NCBI GenBank assembly: GCA_040080965.1
Contig: JBEBHH010000009.1
Location: forward strand, 1 to 64,000
Direction of reading: 5' to 3'
Length of the DNA: 64,000 bases
From: SHZI01 sp040080965
Lineage (GTDB): Bacteria; Pseudomonadota; Gammaproteobacteria; Steroidobacterales; GCA-2729495
Position 1 is the stretch's first letter; the number at the start of each line of letters is the position of its first letter. The position numbers were made by a program, and so were the translations under genes. Below the pieces are notes generated by a model. That model was not told where the DNA came from. It did not search any database and saw only the letters and a list, made by a program, of their open reading frames with translations. This document shows positions 1 through 9,210 of this stretch, piece after piece.

Positions 1-109
1 GATCCGGCAAGGGTGGGTTTCGTTCGCGCAGCACGGGTGCCGCCTGCGCGAAGTCTAAACCCGGGGCGGGGTTCGGCCAAAACCCGCCAGGCCGGCCGGC
101 GCGGACCCG

Positions 110-1066
110 CTACCGGGCTGGCGCCGGCTTCTGCGTCCGGGCGTAGTTCTCCAGGCTGGAGAAGCTGGGCTCGACCCACACCTCGGGTGCGGTCAGGTAC
201 AGCGGGTAGCGCTCCTTGACCCGCGCCAGCACCGGGGCCGGCGCCTGTTCCGGCTGCTTGATGCTGGTGAAGCGGCCCATGTAGAGCACGTGGCCGGGTG
301 CCGGGCCCATCAGCATCCAGGGCAGCCAGGGCGTGACCCGGGACCACACGCCGTTGTGGGGCAGGTGCGTCTTCGACGGGTCTTCCGCGTCCTCCCGCCG
401 GATGAAATAGCGGAAGAGTTCGGAAACGCGGTTCATCGGCCCGGCGGACTCCCGGGGCCAGACGGCGGGATCGAGGGCGTTCCGGTAGAAGAGGTGGATG
501 TCGGAATCCAGGGTGACCGTGTCGTCGTTCACCAGGTTCCAGTTGAGCCGTAGCGGGCGCTTCGGGGGCTTCTCGGTGTTCAGGCCGCCGTAGCTCGGCG
601 GATCCGGGAAGAACTCGGAGATCCGGAAGTTGAACGGGTCATTGGCGATATCGACGACCCGCACGCGCTCGCCGCTGTAGGGATTGTCCCACTCGTCCAG
701 GAGCTGGCCCGTCTTGAGGTCACGGTAGAACACGAGTTCGCGGCACAGGCGCTGGTAGCTGCCGTCCGGCTGCTTCAGGACCCGGTGGGTCGCGAACAGC
801 TCGAAGCCGAACAGCGGCTTCACGATCTCCCCGTCCCGCACCCCGTGGACGACGCCCGACCCCTGCCCGTAGATGAACTTGCCCGGTGCCGTGTCGCCCT
901 CGATCCGCGCGTACATCTCCCGGTTCCAGACCGGGTCGTCGAAGGCCAGCGGCACCCTCGCCCGGGACCTGGCGAATCCGGTCGCCGGGGTGGCGGCCGC
1001 GCCGAGGGCCGCCGCGCCCAGCAACCTGCCCATGGCCGTTCGTCTCGTCAGTGCCATTCTCGACAT
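110..1066 (-). CDS. DUF1838 family protein, Tat-exported
   Basis: A 318-residue protein of unknown function that resembles the DUF1838 family across the mature part, with a conserved YGQGSG and many Trp/Tyr-rich segments. The N-terminus carries a twin-arginine motif (LTRRTAMGRL) followed by an Ala-rich hydrophobic stretch, so folded export to the periplasm is likely. The start at 1066 is chosen because GGAG lies 9 nt upstream. A second ATG three codons later and an upstream in-frame ATG at 1141 are alternatives. It is the last of three minus-strand genes (GST, TonB_C protein, this one), with 108 bp before it, so it may have its own promoter. The 109 bp downstream, to the window edge, hold only a GC-rich hairpin (25-31 with 44-50). 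Confidence 0.8.
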   Translation of the reverse strand: MSRMALTRRTAMGRLLGAAALGAAATPATGFARSRARVPLAFDDPVWNREMYARIEGDTAPGKFIYGQGSGVVHGVRDGEIVKPLFGFELFATHRVLKQPDGSYQRLCRELVFYRDLKTGQLLDEWDNPYSGERVRVVDIANDPFNFRISEFFPDPPSYGGLNTEKPPKRPLRLNWNLVNDDTVTLDSDIHLFYRNALDPAVWPRESAGPMNRVSELFRYFIRREDAEDPSKTHLPHNGVWSRVTPWLPWMLMGPAPGHVLYMGRFTSIKQPEQAPAPVLARVKERYPLYLTAPEVWVEPSFSSLENYARTQKPAPAR

Positions 1067-1174
1067 TTCCGATTTCTCCGCGAGTGCCAGAACCGGGACG
1101 GATTGTGTCGGGGTCGCGGGAATGCCGGGTGCCCGTTTCACAAGCGCGCCTGGTTACGCACGAATGACGCCTGT

Positions 1175-2236
1175 TCAGCGCGCCGGTTCCACCTGGCCCA
1201 CGCGTACCTTGCGGGCCGCCCGGCTCACGTCGCGGCTGAAGCGCAGCTCGAAGCCGTGGTCGGGAGTCGCCACCGGCTCCCCGGCGACCAGGCGCGGCCG
1301 GTAGCGGGCCTCCCGGAAGGCGCGGGTCACCGGATCGGGCACGCTCTCCATCGGCGCCAGGCTCTGGCGCAGGCGCAGCTCGTCGATGGTGCCGAGGGCC
1401 GTCACCGTGAAGCCGAACGACACGGTGCCGGCCGCAAAATGGTCGATCTCGCCCCGCCGGGAGGTGAAGGGCTCGTCGGGCACGTTGACGTAGATGGGCT
1501 TCGGGTCAGCGAAGGTCGCGTTGGCCACGTCGGGCCCCGCCCGCTTGCTGTCGGCCAGGCGCTGCCAGGCCGTCCTGTACCAGGTCGCGCCGGCGGCGGG
1601 TTCCACGAACAGCGCTTCCACGTCGCCGCGGGTGGCGAACACCGCGGCGCGCTCGATGACATCGTCACGGGTGTCCCGGTAGTCGAGCTTCAGCGCCCGG
1701 TCCAGGGCGGCCCGCGCCACGTCCACGTCGCTCCGGCTCCGCACACAGGACGACGCGAGCGTGCGCAGTGGCCAGGCGAGCCGGGGATCCCGGGGGCCGT
1801 AGGCCCGTTCGAGCAGGGGGATGGCCGCGGTCAGTGCGTCCCGTTCCCGTCCCGTGAGGTCCGCCCAGGCGTACCACCGGGCGGCTTCGTACAGGCCCGG
1901 CACCCGCTCGACGGCGTCGGTCCCGTAGCGCTTCCGGTCCTGCTTCTGCAAATCGGCGGCGAAGGCGTTGCCCCCGCGCAGGTCCCGGCTGCGGCGGGCG
2001 CCCTCGAACATCAGGCCGTAGATTGCCGCGCGTTGATCCGCCGAAATCGTGCCGTCGTCCGGCAGGCCGCGCAGTAGCTTCTTTCCCGCGGGCAGGACGT
2101 CCGCGGACTTGCCCGCGTCGAGGCTGGCCTGCAGGCCGGCGAGGCCCGCGTCGAGGGGTGGCGCCGTGGCGTCGGCCCGCGCGCCGGTAGTTGCCAGCAT
2201 CAGGACGGCCAGCAGGAGTCGGATCGGTGCGGTCAT
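1175..2236 (-). CDS. Secreted protein with C-terminal TonB-like domain
   Basis: A 353-residue protein with a Sec-type signal peptide (MTAPIRLLLAVLMLATTGARA). The middle is probably helical and resembles tetratricopeptide-type repeats. The last 100 residues look like a TonB C-terminal domain (FGFTVTALGTIDELRL, then FREARYRPRLVAGEPV). True TonB keeps a membrane anchor and a Pro-rich spacer; neither is seen here, so it is probably a periplasmic TonB_C protein of the kind found outside transport complexes. The start at 2236 is chosen for the signal peptide; the frame stays open further upstream, but into the GST gene. It lies 28 bp after the GST gene, likely in the same transcript. A TonB-dependent receptor is nearby on the other strand, but partnership is only a guess. 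Confidence 0.7.
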   Translation of the reverse strand: MTAPIRLLLAVLMLATTGARADATAPPLDAGLAGLQASLDAGKSADVLPAGKKLLRGLPDDGTISADQRAAIYGLMFEGARRSRDLRGGNAFAADLQKQDRKRYGTDAVERVPGLYEAARWYAWADLTGRERDALTAAIPLLERAYGPRDPRLAWPLRTLASSCVRSRSDVDVARAALDRALKLDYRDTRDDVIERAAVFATRGDVEALFVEPAAGATWYRTAWQRLADSKRAGPDVANATFADPKPIYVNVPDEPFTSRRGEIDHFAAGTVSFGFTVTALGTIDELRLRQSLAPMESVPDPVTRAFREARYRPRLVAGEPVATPDHGFELRFSRDVSRAARKVRVGQVEPAR

Positions 2237-2264
2237 GGACGGCCCTCCCGATGACCGTCTGAGC

Positions 2265-2930
2265 TTAGCGCGAAGCCGTTCCCCTCCGCCGCTCGCGGGC
2301 GGCCTCGAGCGCCGCGCCCTCCTCACGGTGGACATCGGCCCAGTGGGGCCGGGCCAGCAGGCCTGCCAGGTAGCGAGCCAGCTTCGGCCAGCGTCCGGCA
2401 TCGATGGGGCCGGCGCCCTGGCAGTAGGTGATGAGCTGGGCGCCGATGGCCACGTCCGCGACTGTCAGCAGCTCGCCCATCGCGAAGCCGGACTCGGGAA
2501 GCTCCTTCTCGAGGTAGCCAAAGGCTTCGTCGCGGGGACCGGTGGCAGCGGCCAGTGCCGCCTCATCGGCCGGCTTGCCCTGGAATACCGGCTTCACTAC
2601 CTGCTCGGAGAAGAACGTGAGCGTCGCTTCCCGCAGGCGCGTGTCGGCGTATTCCTCGAGCCACAGCGCACGCGCCAGTTCCGCGGCGCTGGCGGGGTAG
2701 AGGGGCCGGTCCGGATACGCCCGCTCCAGGTAGGCAATGATCACGGAGGAATCGGGGATGGCGATGCCCTGGTCCTCGATCACCGGGATCTTGCCGAGCG
2801 GGTGCAGCGCCTTCACTTTCGGCGAACCCATGGGCGCTGCTTCCAGCCTGTGCGGGATGCCCTTCTCCAGCAGGGCGAGGCGGACCTTGCGGGTGAATGT
2901 CGAGAGGTTGATGCCGTAGAGGGTGAGCAT
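2265..2930 (-). CDS. Glutathione S-transferase family protein
   Basis: A 221-residue protein of normal cytosolic GST length. The N-terminal thioredoxin-like domain opens with LTLYGINLSTFTRKVRLAL and contains the glutathione-contacting cis-Pro region (GKIPVIEDQG) and the SSVI turn (PDSSVIIAYLE). The all-helical C-terminal domain has the N-capping-type segment LTVADVAIGAQL. Such enzymes conjugate glutathione to electrophiles or have related glutathione-dependent roles; the substrate cannot be read from sequence. It is first in a minus-strand group with the TonB_C gene 28 bp downstream, and is divergent from the TonB-dependent receptor across 59 bp. Confidence 0.9.
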   Translation of the reverse strand: MLTLYGINLSTFTRKVRLALLEKGIPHRLEAAPMGSPKVKALHPLGKIPVIEDQGIAIPDSSVIIAYLERAYPDRPLYPASAAELARALWLEEYADTRLREATLTFFSEQVVKPVFQGKPADEAALAAATGPRDEAFGYLEKELPESGFAMGELLTVADVAIGAQLITYCQGAGPIDAGRWPKLARYLAGLLARPHWADVHREEGAALEAARERRRGTASR

Positions 2931-2989
2931 GGAAAGGAATACTAGCGGACACCCGGCCTGACCAGAATCTTTGGGCTAGGATAAACAAC

Positions 2990-5266
2990 ATGCAGGCCCG
3001 TCTTCTCGGCACCGTAGTCATACTCGCCCTCGCCACGCCGCTGCAGGCCCAGACGGAGCAAGCCCCTGCCAGGGACACCGTGGTGGTGATCGCCACGGCC
3101 CCGATCGGCGCCGAACTCGATCCAGACCGTATCGCCGCCAATGTGCAGTCGGCCACGGGCGACGAGATCCGCCGGGACGGCGCCCTCGACCTGGCCGATT
3201 TCATGAAGCGCAACATGGGCAGCGTGTTCGTCAATGATGCGCAGAACAACCCGTTGCAGCCCGATGTCCAGTACCGCGGGTTTGTCGGCTCGCCGCTGCT
3301 CGGGTTGCCACAGGGCCTGGCCGTCTACCAGGACGGCGTCCGCATCAACGAACCCTTCGGCGATACGGTGAACTGGGCCCTGATACCGGAGTCCGCAATC
3401 GAGACCGCCTATCTCATGCCCGGCTCGAATCCCCTCTTCGGGCTGAATGCCCTCGGCGGCGCCATCTCGATCAGGACGCGCAACGGCCTCACGAGTCCCG
3501 GGACCCGGGCGGAGGCCCTGGCGGGGTCATCGGGCCGCGTCAGCCTGCAGGCGGACGCCGGCGGAGCGACCAGCGAACGCTTCAACTACTTCCTGACGGG
3601 ATCCTATTTCGAGGAGGACGGCTGGCGGGACTACTCGCCCACCCAGGCAAAGCAGTTCTTCGCCAATCTGGGTACCGGCACCGGAAGAACCACGGTCAAC
3701 GCGACCATCACCTACGTCGATACCGACCTGGTAGGCAACGGTGCCGCGCCCGTCGACCTGCTCGACGAGAGCCGACGCGCCATCTTCACCCGTCCCGACC
3801 AGACCCGGAACGAGCTGACGCTGGTGAACATCACAGCCAGCACACGGTACAGCGATGCGCTGGGCCTCACTGGCAACGTCTACATCCGGGGCAGCGACGT
3901 CGACACCCTCAACGGCGACGACTCCGATTTCGACGAATGCACCGGCACGCCCGGTTTCATCTGCCAGGACGAGGGGAGTGGCGAAGAGCTGGTTTTCGAC
4001 GGAAGCGGCGACCCGATCGCGGCCGACGACAGCGTCGAGGGAGCCACGGTTAACCGGACCTCCACGGACCAGACCTCGGCCGGCATGACGCTGCAGGCCG
4101 GGTGGACTGCCAACCTCCTTGGCCGCGACAACCAGCTGACGATTGGCGTGGCGCACGACTCGAGCGACGTCGGGTTCACGTCCAGCACGGAACTGGGTTC
4201 CCTGGACGCGACCCGCCTGGCCGTGCCGGGCGGGGCTTTCGTCGGGGAGTCGTTTACGCGCCTCGATGCCTCGACCGGGAATACCGGGCTTTACCTGACG
4301 AACACGCTTGCGCTCGCGACCGACGTGTCGCTCACGCTGTCGGCGCGATTCAATCGCACGCGCGTGGAACTCAAGGACCGGCTGGGCGAGGAGCTGAACG
4401 GCGATCACACCTTCCGGCGCCTGAATCCGGCGGCAGGACTCACGGCGGGCATCAACGATGCAATGACCTTCTATGCCGGGTACAGCGAGTCGAACCGGGC
4501 CCCGTCGCCGGTGGAGTTGACGTGCGCAGACGAAGACGATCCCTGCCGGTTGCCCAACGCCTTCGTCGCGGACCCGCCACTCGAGCAGGTCGTCGCCAGG
4601 ACGATCGAAACGGGAGTCCGCGGTGTGTGGCAGGAGGGGGCGTGGCACGTGGGCGTGTTCCGGACGTCGAACGACGACGACATCCTGTTCATCAGCGCCG
4701 GTTCACTGACCAATGAGGGCTACTTCGATAACGTGGGCCGCACGCGCCGGGACGGCGTCGAGCTGAACATCAGCGGCAACGCGGGACCCCGCTGGAGCTG
4801 GTTCGCCAACTACACGTACATCGACGCGACCTTTCGCAGCGCGTTTGCTGTGCAGAGCCCGAACAACCCCGCGGCCGTCGACGGCGAGATCACCGTCGAA
4901 CCCGGTGACCGCCTGCCGCTGGTTCCCGACCAGCTGTTCAAGCTGGGCGTGCGGTTCGCCCCGATACCGTCCATCGGGCTCGGAGCCAACGTGCTGGGCT
5001 CCTCGGGGCAGTATTACCGCGGGGACGAGGGCAACCTGGTCGAGCCCATCGACGGCTACGCGATCCTGAACCTGCGGGGCGAACTGCGCGTCAATGCCAG
5101 CACGGAACTGTTCCTCACCGTCGACAATGTCCTCGACACGGACTACGAGACGTTCGGAGTCTTTGGTGAGGCCGAAGACGTGCTTGGCGACGACTTTGAC
5201 GACCCGCGCTTCCTCGGCCCGGGCGCGCCCCGCGCGGCGTGGGTGGGCATCCGGACGGCGTTCTAG
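2990..5266 (+). CDS. TonB-dependent outer-membrane receptor
   Basis: A 758-residue receptor with signal peptide (cleavage after TPLQAQ region). A plug domain spans about residues 45-160 (GDEIRRDGALDLADF, then NPLFGLNALGGAISIRT), followed by a long beta-barrel. It ends in a terminal Phe (GIRTAF), the usual barrel-assembly signal. These proteins import siderophores, carbohydrates or other scarce solutes using TonB energy; the ligand is not evident. Two Cys pairs (CTGTPGFIC and CADEDDPC) sit in acidic predicted surface loops and may form loop disulfides. A TlpA-like thioredoxin follows 49 bp downstream, possibly co-transcribed. No Fur box or anti-sigma signalling extension was recognised. Confidence 0.92.
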   Translation: MQARLLGTVVILALATPLQAQTEQAPARDTVVVIATAPIGAELDPDRIAANVQSATGDEIRRDGALDLADFMKRNMGSVFVNDAQNNPLQPDVQYRGFVGSPLLGLPQGLAVYQDGVRINEPFGDTVNWALIPESAIETAYLMPGSNPLFGLNALGGAISIRTRNGLTSPGTRAEALAGSSGRVSLQADAGGATSERFNYFLTGSYFEEDGWRDYSPTQAKQFFANLGTGTGRTTVNATITYVDTDLVGNGAAPVDLLDESRRAIFTRPDQTRNELTLVNITASTRYSDALGLTGNVYIRGSDVDTLNGDDSDFDECTGTPGFICQDEGSGEELVFDGSGDPIAADDSVEGATVNRTSTDQTSAGMTLQAGWTANLLGRDNQLTIGVAHDSSDVGFTSSTELGSLDATRLAVPGGAFVGESFTRLDASTGNTGLYLTNTLALATDVSLTLSARFNRTRVELKDRLGEELNGDHTFRRLNPAAGLTAGINDAMTFYAGYSESNRAPSPVELTCADEDDPCRLPNAFVADPPLEQVVARTIETGVRGVWQEGAWHVGVFRTSNDDDILFISAGSLTNEGYFDNVGRTRRDGVELNISGNAGPRWSWFANYTYIDATFRSAFAVQSPNNPAAVDGEITVEPGDRLPLVPDQLFKLGVRFAPIPSIGLGANVLGSSGQYYRGDEGNLVEPIDGYAILNLRGELRVNASTELFLTVDNVLDTDYETFGVFGEAEDVLGDDFDDPRFLGPGAPRAAWVGIRTAF

Positions 5267-5315
5267 CGCCAGAGTTGGCGGGACGCCGCCCGCATATACT
5301 GCGACTGCCGAGTCC

Positions 5316-5837
5316 ATGAGAGTTCCGATCATGCGCACGCATCATCTGGCGACGGGTCTGGCATTCCTGATGCTGATGGCGTTTCCGCCATGTTTTGCCG
5401 GGAAGGCCCCGCCCATCGGCGCCCCCGTCCCGGACAACCTGGGTGAAACGCTGGACAAGCAGCCGGTGGTCGCTTCCGCGTATCTGGGCAAGGTCGTCGT
5501 GATCAGCTTCTGGGCTTCCTGGTGCGCGCCGTGCCGGAAGGAGCTGCCGGTCCTCGAGCAGCTGCAACGTACGGCCGCCAAGGACGGCCTGCAGGTCATC
5601 GCCGTGAACCTGGAGGATGCCCGCACGTTCCGCAAACTGATGGCGAAGCTGTCCGAGTCCCAGATGACCTACAGCCGGAACGTCAGGGGCAAGACATCGA
5701 AGCTGTTTGGTGTTGACCCGATTCCCCACATGGTCATCGTGGGGCGGGACGGGAAGATCGCCCGCAGGTACGTGGGCTACGACGAAAAGAAACTCCCGGA
5801 GATCGTTGACGTGCTGAACGCGCTGCTCATCGGCTAG
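5316..5837 (+). CDS. TlpA/ResA-like thioredoxin-fold protein
   Basis: A 173-residue secreted thioredoxin-family protein. A signal peptide (hydrophobic core LATGLAFLMLMAF) precedes a TlpA-type fold with active site WASWCAPCRKE near residue 70 and cis-Pro region DPIPHMVIV. The family reduces periplasmic disulfides, typically in cytochrome c or metal-centre maturation. The first ATG (5316) or the one five codons later (5331) could be the start; both keep the signal peptide. It follows the TonB-dependent receptor and converges on pntB, and the two stop codons lie in one hairpin. Confidence 0.88.
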   Translation: MRVPIMRTHHLATGLAFLMLMAFPPCFAGKAPPIGAPVPDNLGETLDKQPVVASAYLGKVVVISFWASWCAPCRKELPVLEQLQRTAAKDGLQVIAVNLEDARTFRKLMAKLSESQMTYSRNVRGKTSKLFGVDPIPHMVIVGRDGKIARRYVGYDEKKLPEIVDVLNALLIG

Positions 5838-5852
5838 CCGGATGGGCTAGCC
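5832..5852. terminator. Hairpin spanning two convergent stop codons
   Basis: GGCTAGCC occurs at 5832-5839 and again at 5845-5852. The sequence is self-complementary, so the two copies form an 8-bp stem with a 5-nt loop. The TAG of the TlpA-like gene lies in the left arm and the stop of pntB in the right arm, so one structure could serve both transcripts. There is no clear T-tract on either side, so intrinsic termination is inferred only from position and symmetry. Confidence 0.5.
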
Positions 5853-7256
5853 CTTCAGCGCCCCCAGCACCTCGTCCAGCATCTTCTTCGCATCGCCGAA
5901 CAGCATGCGGTTGTTCTCTTTATAGAAGAGCGGGTTGTCCACCCCGGCGTACCCGGATGCCATCGAACGCTTCATGACGATGGAGGTCTTCGCCTTCCAC
6001 ACCTGCAGCACCGGCATGCCCGCGATGGGGCTCCCGGGATCGTCCTCGGCCGCCGGGTTCACGATGTCGTTGGCGCCGATCACCATGGCCACGTCGGTGT
6101 CCGGGAAGTCGGCGTTGATCTCGTCCATTTCCATGACGATGTCGTAGGGCACCTTGGCCTCGGCAAGCAGCACGTTCATGTGACCGGGCATGCGGCCCGC
6201 CACGGGGTGGATGCCAAAGCGGACGTTGATGCCCTTGTCGCGCAGGAACTTCGTGATCTCGTAGACGGTGTGCTGGGCCTGGGCCACGGCCATGCCATAG
6301 CCGGGCACGATGATGACGTTTTTCGCCGAGCGGAGCAGCTCGGCGGTTTCCACGGCACTCACCGGCGTCACCTCGCCAGCCGGTTCGGCGCCCGCCGCGG
6401 CCGGCTTTGCGCCGTCGCCCGTGCCGAAGCCGCCGGCGATCACGCTCAGGAAGTTGCGGTTCATCGCCCGGCACATGACGTAGGAGAGGATCGCGCCCGA
6501 GGAGCCCACGAGGGCCCCGGTGACGATCAGCAGGTCGTTGGCCAGCATGAAGCCCGTGGCGGCGGCGGCCCAGCCCGAGTAGCTGTTGAGCATGGAGACT
6601 ACCACCGGCATGTCGGCACCGCCGATGGCCATGACCATGTGCACGCCGAAGAGCAGGGCGATCACCGTCATCACGATGAGCGGCGTCATGCCGGCGCCGA
6701 CGTCGGCCGCCTGCAGGAAGGCATAGCCGAAGTACACGACCACCAGCAGGCCCGCCAGGTTAAGCCAGTGCCGCGCGGGCAACAGCAGCGGCTTGCCGCC
6801 GATCTTGCCGGACAGCTTGCCGAAGGCGATCACGGAGCCCGAGAAGGTGACGGCGCCGATCAGGATGCCGATGTAGATCTCCATCTCGTGGATCGACTTC
6901 TCGGCGCCGGTGAATTCGATGGAGGTGTCGATGTAGCTGGCGAAGCCGACGAGGCACGCGGCCAGGCCGACCAGGCTGTGCATGAGCGCAACCAGCTCGG
7001 GCATCTGCGTCATCTGCACCTTGCGGGCCGCGTACAGGCCGACGCTGCCGCCAGCCACCATCGCGCCGATGATCCAGGGGATTCCGGCTGCGGTGACCCG
7101 CGGCCCGAGCACCGTCGCCAGGACGGCGATGGCCATGCCCGCCATGCCGTAGAGGTTGCCGCGGCGTGAGGTTTCCGGATTGGAGAGGCCGCCCAGGCTC
7201 AGGATGAACAGGATCGTGGCGCCGATGTAGCAGACGGTGGCGAGACTCGAGGACAT
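5847..7256 (-). CDS. pntB: NAD(P) transhydrogenase subunit beta
   Basis: A 469-residue protein matching the usual PntB length. The N-terminal two thirds are a bundle of membrane helices; the last ~180 residues are the NADP(H)-binding domain III, with GYGMAVAQAQH, HPVAGRMPGHMNVLLAEA and VMVIGANDIVNPAA clearly visible. With PntA it couples hydride transfer between NADH and NADP+ to proton translocation across the inner membrane, mainly supplying NADPH. It begins 10 bp after pntA on the same strand, so the two form an operon. Everything expected of a functional subunit is present. Confidence 0.97.
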   Translation of the reverse strand: MSSSLATVCYIGATILFILSLGGLSNPETSRRGNLYGMAGMAIAVLATVLGPRVTAAGIPWIIGAMVAGGSVGLYAARKVQMTQMPELVALMHSLVGLAACLVGFASYIDTSIEFTGAEKSIHEMEIYIGILIGAVTFSGSVIAFGKLSGKIGGKPLLLPARHWLNLAGLLVVVYFGYAFLQAADVGAGMTPLIVMTVIALLFGVHMVMAIGGADMPVVVSMLNSYSGWAAAATGFMLANDLLIVTGALVGSSGAILSYVMCRAMNRNFLSVIAGGFGTGDGAKPAAAGAEPAGEVTPVSAVETAELLRSAKNVIIVPGYGMAVAQAQHTVYEITKFLRDKGINVRFGIHPVAGRMPGHMNVLLAEAKVPYDIVMEMDEINADFPDTDVAMVIGANDIVNPAAEDDPGSPIAGMPVLQVWKAKTSIVMKRSMASGYAGVDNPLFYKENNRMLFGDAKKMLDEVLGALKG

Positions 7257-7266
7257 TGCCGATCCC

Positions 7267-8859
7267 TTACTTGCGGAACATCGCCAGCATGCGGCGGGTG
7301 ACGGCGAAACCGCCGAACATGTTGATGGCCGTGAGCGCGAGCGCCACGACGGCGAGCCCGAGGATCACGCCGTCGGGCCGTCCCGCGGCCGCTCCGCCGA
7401 GCGGCGGCGCCACCTGCACCAGTGCGCCAACGGCGATGATGCTGGAGATCGCATTGGTCACGCTCATGAGCGGCGTGTGCAGCGCGGGCGTCACGTTCCA
7501 GATGACCATGTAGCCGATGAAGCACGCCAGCACGAACACGGTGAAGTGCGCGAGGAACGAGGCCGGGGCGAAGGCGCCCACCAGCAGGAACAGCACGGCG
7601 CCGGCGCCGAAGACCCCGGCGAGGGTCTTGCCAGCCATGGGCTCCGCAGCGCCATGCCCGTGGCCGGATTTCTTCGCGGCGACCGGCGGTGCGGCGGCCG
7701 GCTTCGCCTGGGCCGGCGTGGCCGACAGCTTCGGGGCGGGGGGCGGCCAGGTAATCGCGCCCTCCCTGATCACCGTCGCGCCGCGGATCGCTTCATCGTC
7801 GAAGTTGACGTTGATCACGCCGTCCTTCGTCTTGCACAGCTCCTCGGCCAGGCGCAGCAGGTTGTTGGCATACAGCGTGGAGGCCTGGCCCGCGAGCCGG
7901 CTCGGCAGATCGGTGTAGCCGATGATGGTCACGCCGTGGCGGACGACCACTTCGCCCGGGACCGTGAGCTCGCAGTTGCCGCCCTGCTCGGCGGCGAGGT
8001 CGACGACGACGCTGCCCGGGCGCATGGACTTCAACATCTCGGTGGTGATGAGCTTCGGCGCCGGCCTTCCGGGGATCAGCGCGGTGGTAATGATGATGTC
8101 GACTTCCCTGGCCTGCTTTGCAAAGGTTTCGAGCTGGGCCTTCTGGAAGGCCTCGCTCATCACCTTGGCATAGCCGCCGACACCGGTGCCCTCCTCCTGG
8201 TAGTCGACGGGCACGAACTCGGCGCCCATGGACTTCACCTGGTCGGCCACTTCCGGGCGCGTGTCGTTGGCACGCACGATGGCGCCGAGGCCCACCGCGG
8301 TACCGAGCGCGGCCAGGCCCGCTACGCCCGCGCCGATGACGAAGACCTTGGCGGGCGGCACCTTGCCGGCGGCGGTGATCTGGCCGGTAAAGAAGCGGCC
8401 GAAATGCTGGGCTGCCTCGATGACGGCGCGGTAGCCGGCGATGTTGGCCATGGAGGACAGCGCGTCCATCTTCTGGGCGCGCGAGATGCGCGGCACGCTG
8501 TCCATCGCGAGCACAGTGAGCCCGCGGCCCGCAAGCTGCTGCATGAGCTCCGGGTTCTGGGCCGGCCACAGGAAGCTGACCAGCGTGGTGCCCAGCCTGA
8601 TCAGGGGGATCTCGTCGGGCGTCGGTGCGCGCACCTTGAAGACCAGTTCCGACCCGGCCCACAGCGCGGCGGCATCGGCGGCGATCTGCGCACCCGCCGC
8701 CCGGTAGGCCTCATCGCCGAAGTTGGCGGCATCGCCGGCGCCGCGCTCGACGGTGACGGCAAAGCCGAGCTTGATGAGTTTCCCGACGACCTCGGGAACC
8801 GTGGCGACCCGCTTCTCGCCGGCAAAGACTTCCCGCGGGACTCCGATGGTCAGGGGCAT
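7267..8859 (-). CDS. pntA: NAD(P) transhydrogenase subunit alpha
   Basis: A 530-residue, single-chain alpha subunit, so it is the undivided form rather than the split PntAA/PntAB type of many alphaproteobacteria. Residues 1-370 form the NAD(H)-binding domain I (VPREVFAGEKRVATVPE at the start; the Rossmann motif VIGAGVAGLAALGTA). A Pro/Ala-rich linker around residues 375-410 leads to a C-terminal set of membrane helices. The subunit binds NAD(H) in the cytoplasm and contributes to the proton channel with PntB. It is the first gene of the pntAB pair; its promoter should lie in the gene-free 350 bp just upstream. Confidence 0.97.
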   Translation of the reverse strand: MPLTIGVPREVFAGEKRVATVPEVVGKLIKLGFAVTVERGAGDAANFGDEAYRAAGAQIAADAAALWAGSELVFKVRAPTPDEIPLIRLGTTLVSFLWPAQNPELMQQLAGRGLTVLAMDSVPRISRAQKMDALSSMANIAGYRAVIEAAQHFGRFFTGQITAAGKVPPAKVFVIGAGVAGLAALGTAVGLGAIVRANDTRPEVADQVKSMGAEFVPVDYQEEGTGVGGYAKVMSEAFQKAQLETFAKQAREVDIIITTALIPGRPAPKLITTEMLKSMRPGSVVVDLAAEQGGNCELTVPGEVVVRHGVTIIGYTDLPSRLAGQASTLYANNLLRLAEELCKTKDGVINVNFDDEAIRGATVIREGAITWPPPAPKLSATPAQAKPAAAPPVAAKKSGHGHGAAEPMAGKTLAGVFGAGAVLFLLVGAFAPASFLAHFTVFVLACFIGYMVIWNVTPALHTPLMSVTNAISSIIAVGALVQVAPPLGGAAAGRPDGVILGLAVVALALTAINMFGGFAVTRRMLAMFRK

Positions 8860-9210
8860 GGCAACCTCGGCAAATGTCTGAATTGAGTCGTCTTAGTCAC
8901 GGCGTGGCGGAGCGATGCCCCCGGCGTCGGCCGGCATCATACGCACGTTCCCGTCGCAGTCGATGCAGGCGGGATTTCCGGGAGCCTCGCGGCCGGCGCG
9001 TCCCGCTCGAGGCGAAGCTGCCGGCACGCTCGCCATCCCCGGACGCCCCACTGGCCCGGCGAAGTCGCGACGGCAGTCGCCTGCCGTGCCGCCGCCGGTT
9101 CCAGGGCTTATGTAAAGTGTTGGGACCGCCGGTCCTGCCACGCACGAGTAGGGACTCTATTTGTTCATAAATAGCACAAATGAGCTGAGATGGCGGGATC
9201 CAGGTCGCGT
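8860..9210. other. Gene-free region upstream of pntA
   Basis: About 350 bp without a convincing gene. The part nearest pntA (8860-9090) is very GC-rich; its short open frames lack recognisable protein features and start signals. At 9105-9175 the composition drops. This part holds two symmetric elements: GGACC/GGTCC around 9123-9135, and the palindrome CTATTT-6 nt-AAATAG at 9157-9174. The low-GC part lies where a pntAB promoter or regulator site could be, with a leader of about 250 nt, but no firm -35/-10 pair was found. It also marks the 3' side of the serine hydrolase gene. Confidence 0.4.

Noticed and set aside
1..109. Possible terminator at the left edge (stem 25-31 with 44-50)
   Set aside because: The stem is short with a 12-nt loop and no T-tract, so it was not listed as a terminator.
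8893..9141. An 82-codon minus-strand frame in the pntA upstream spacer
   Set aside because: No ribosome-binding site, no signal or domain, and composition like random GC-rich DNA.
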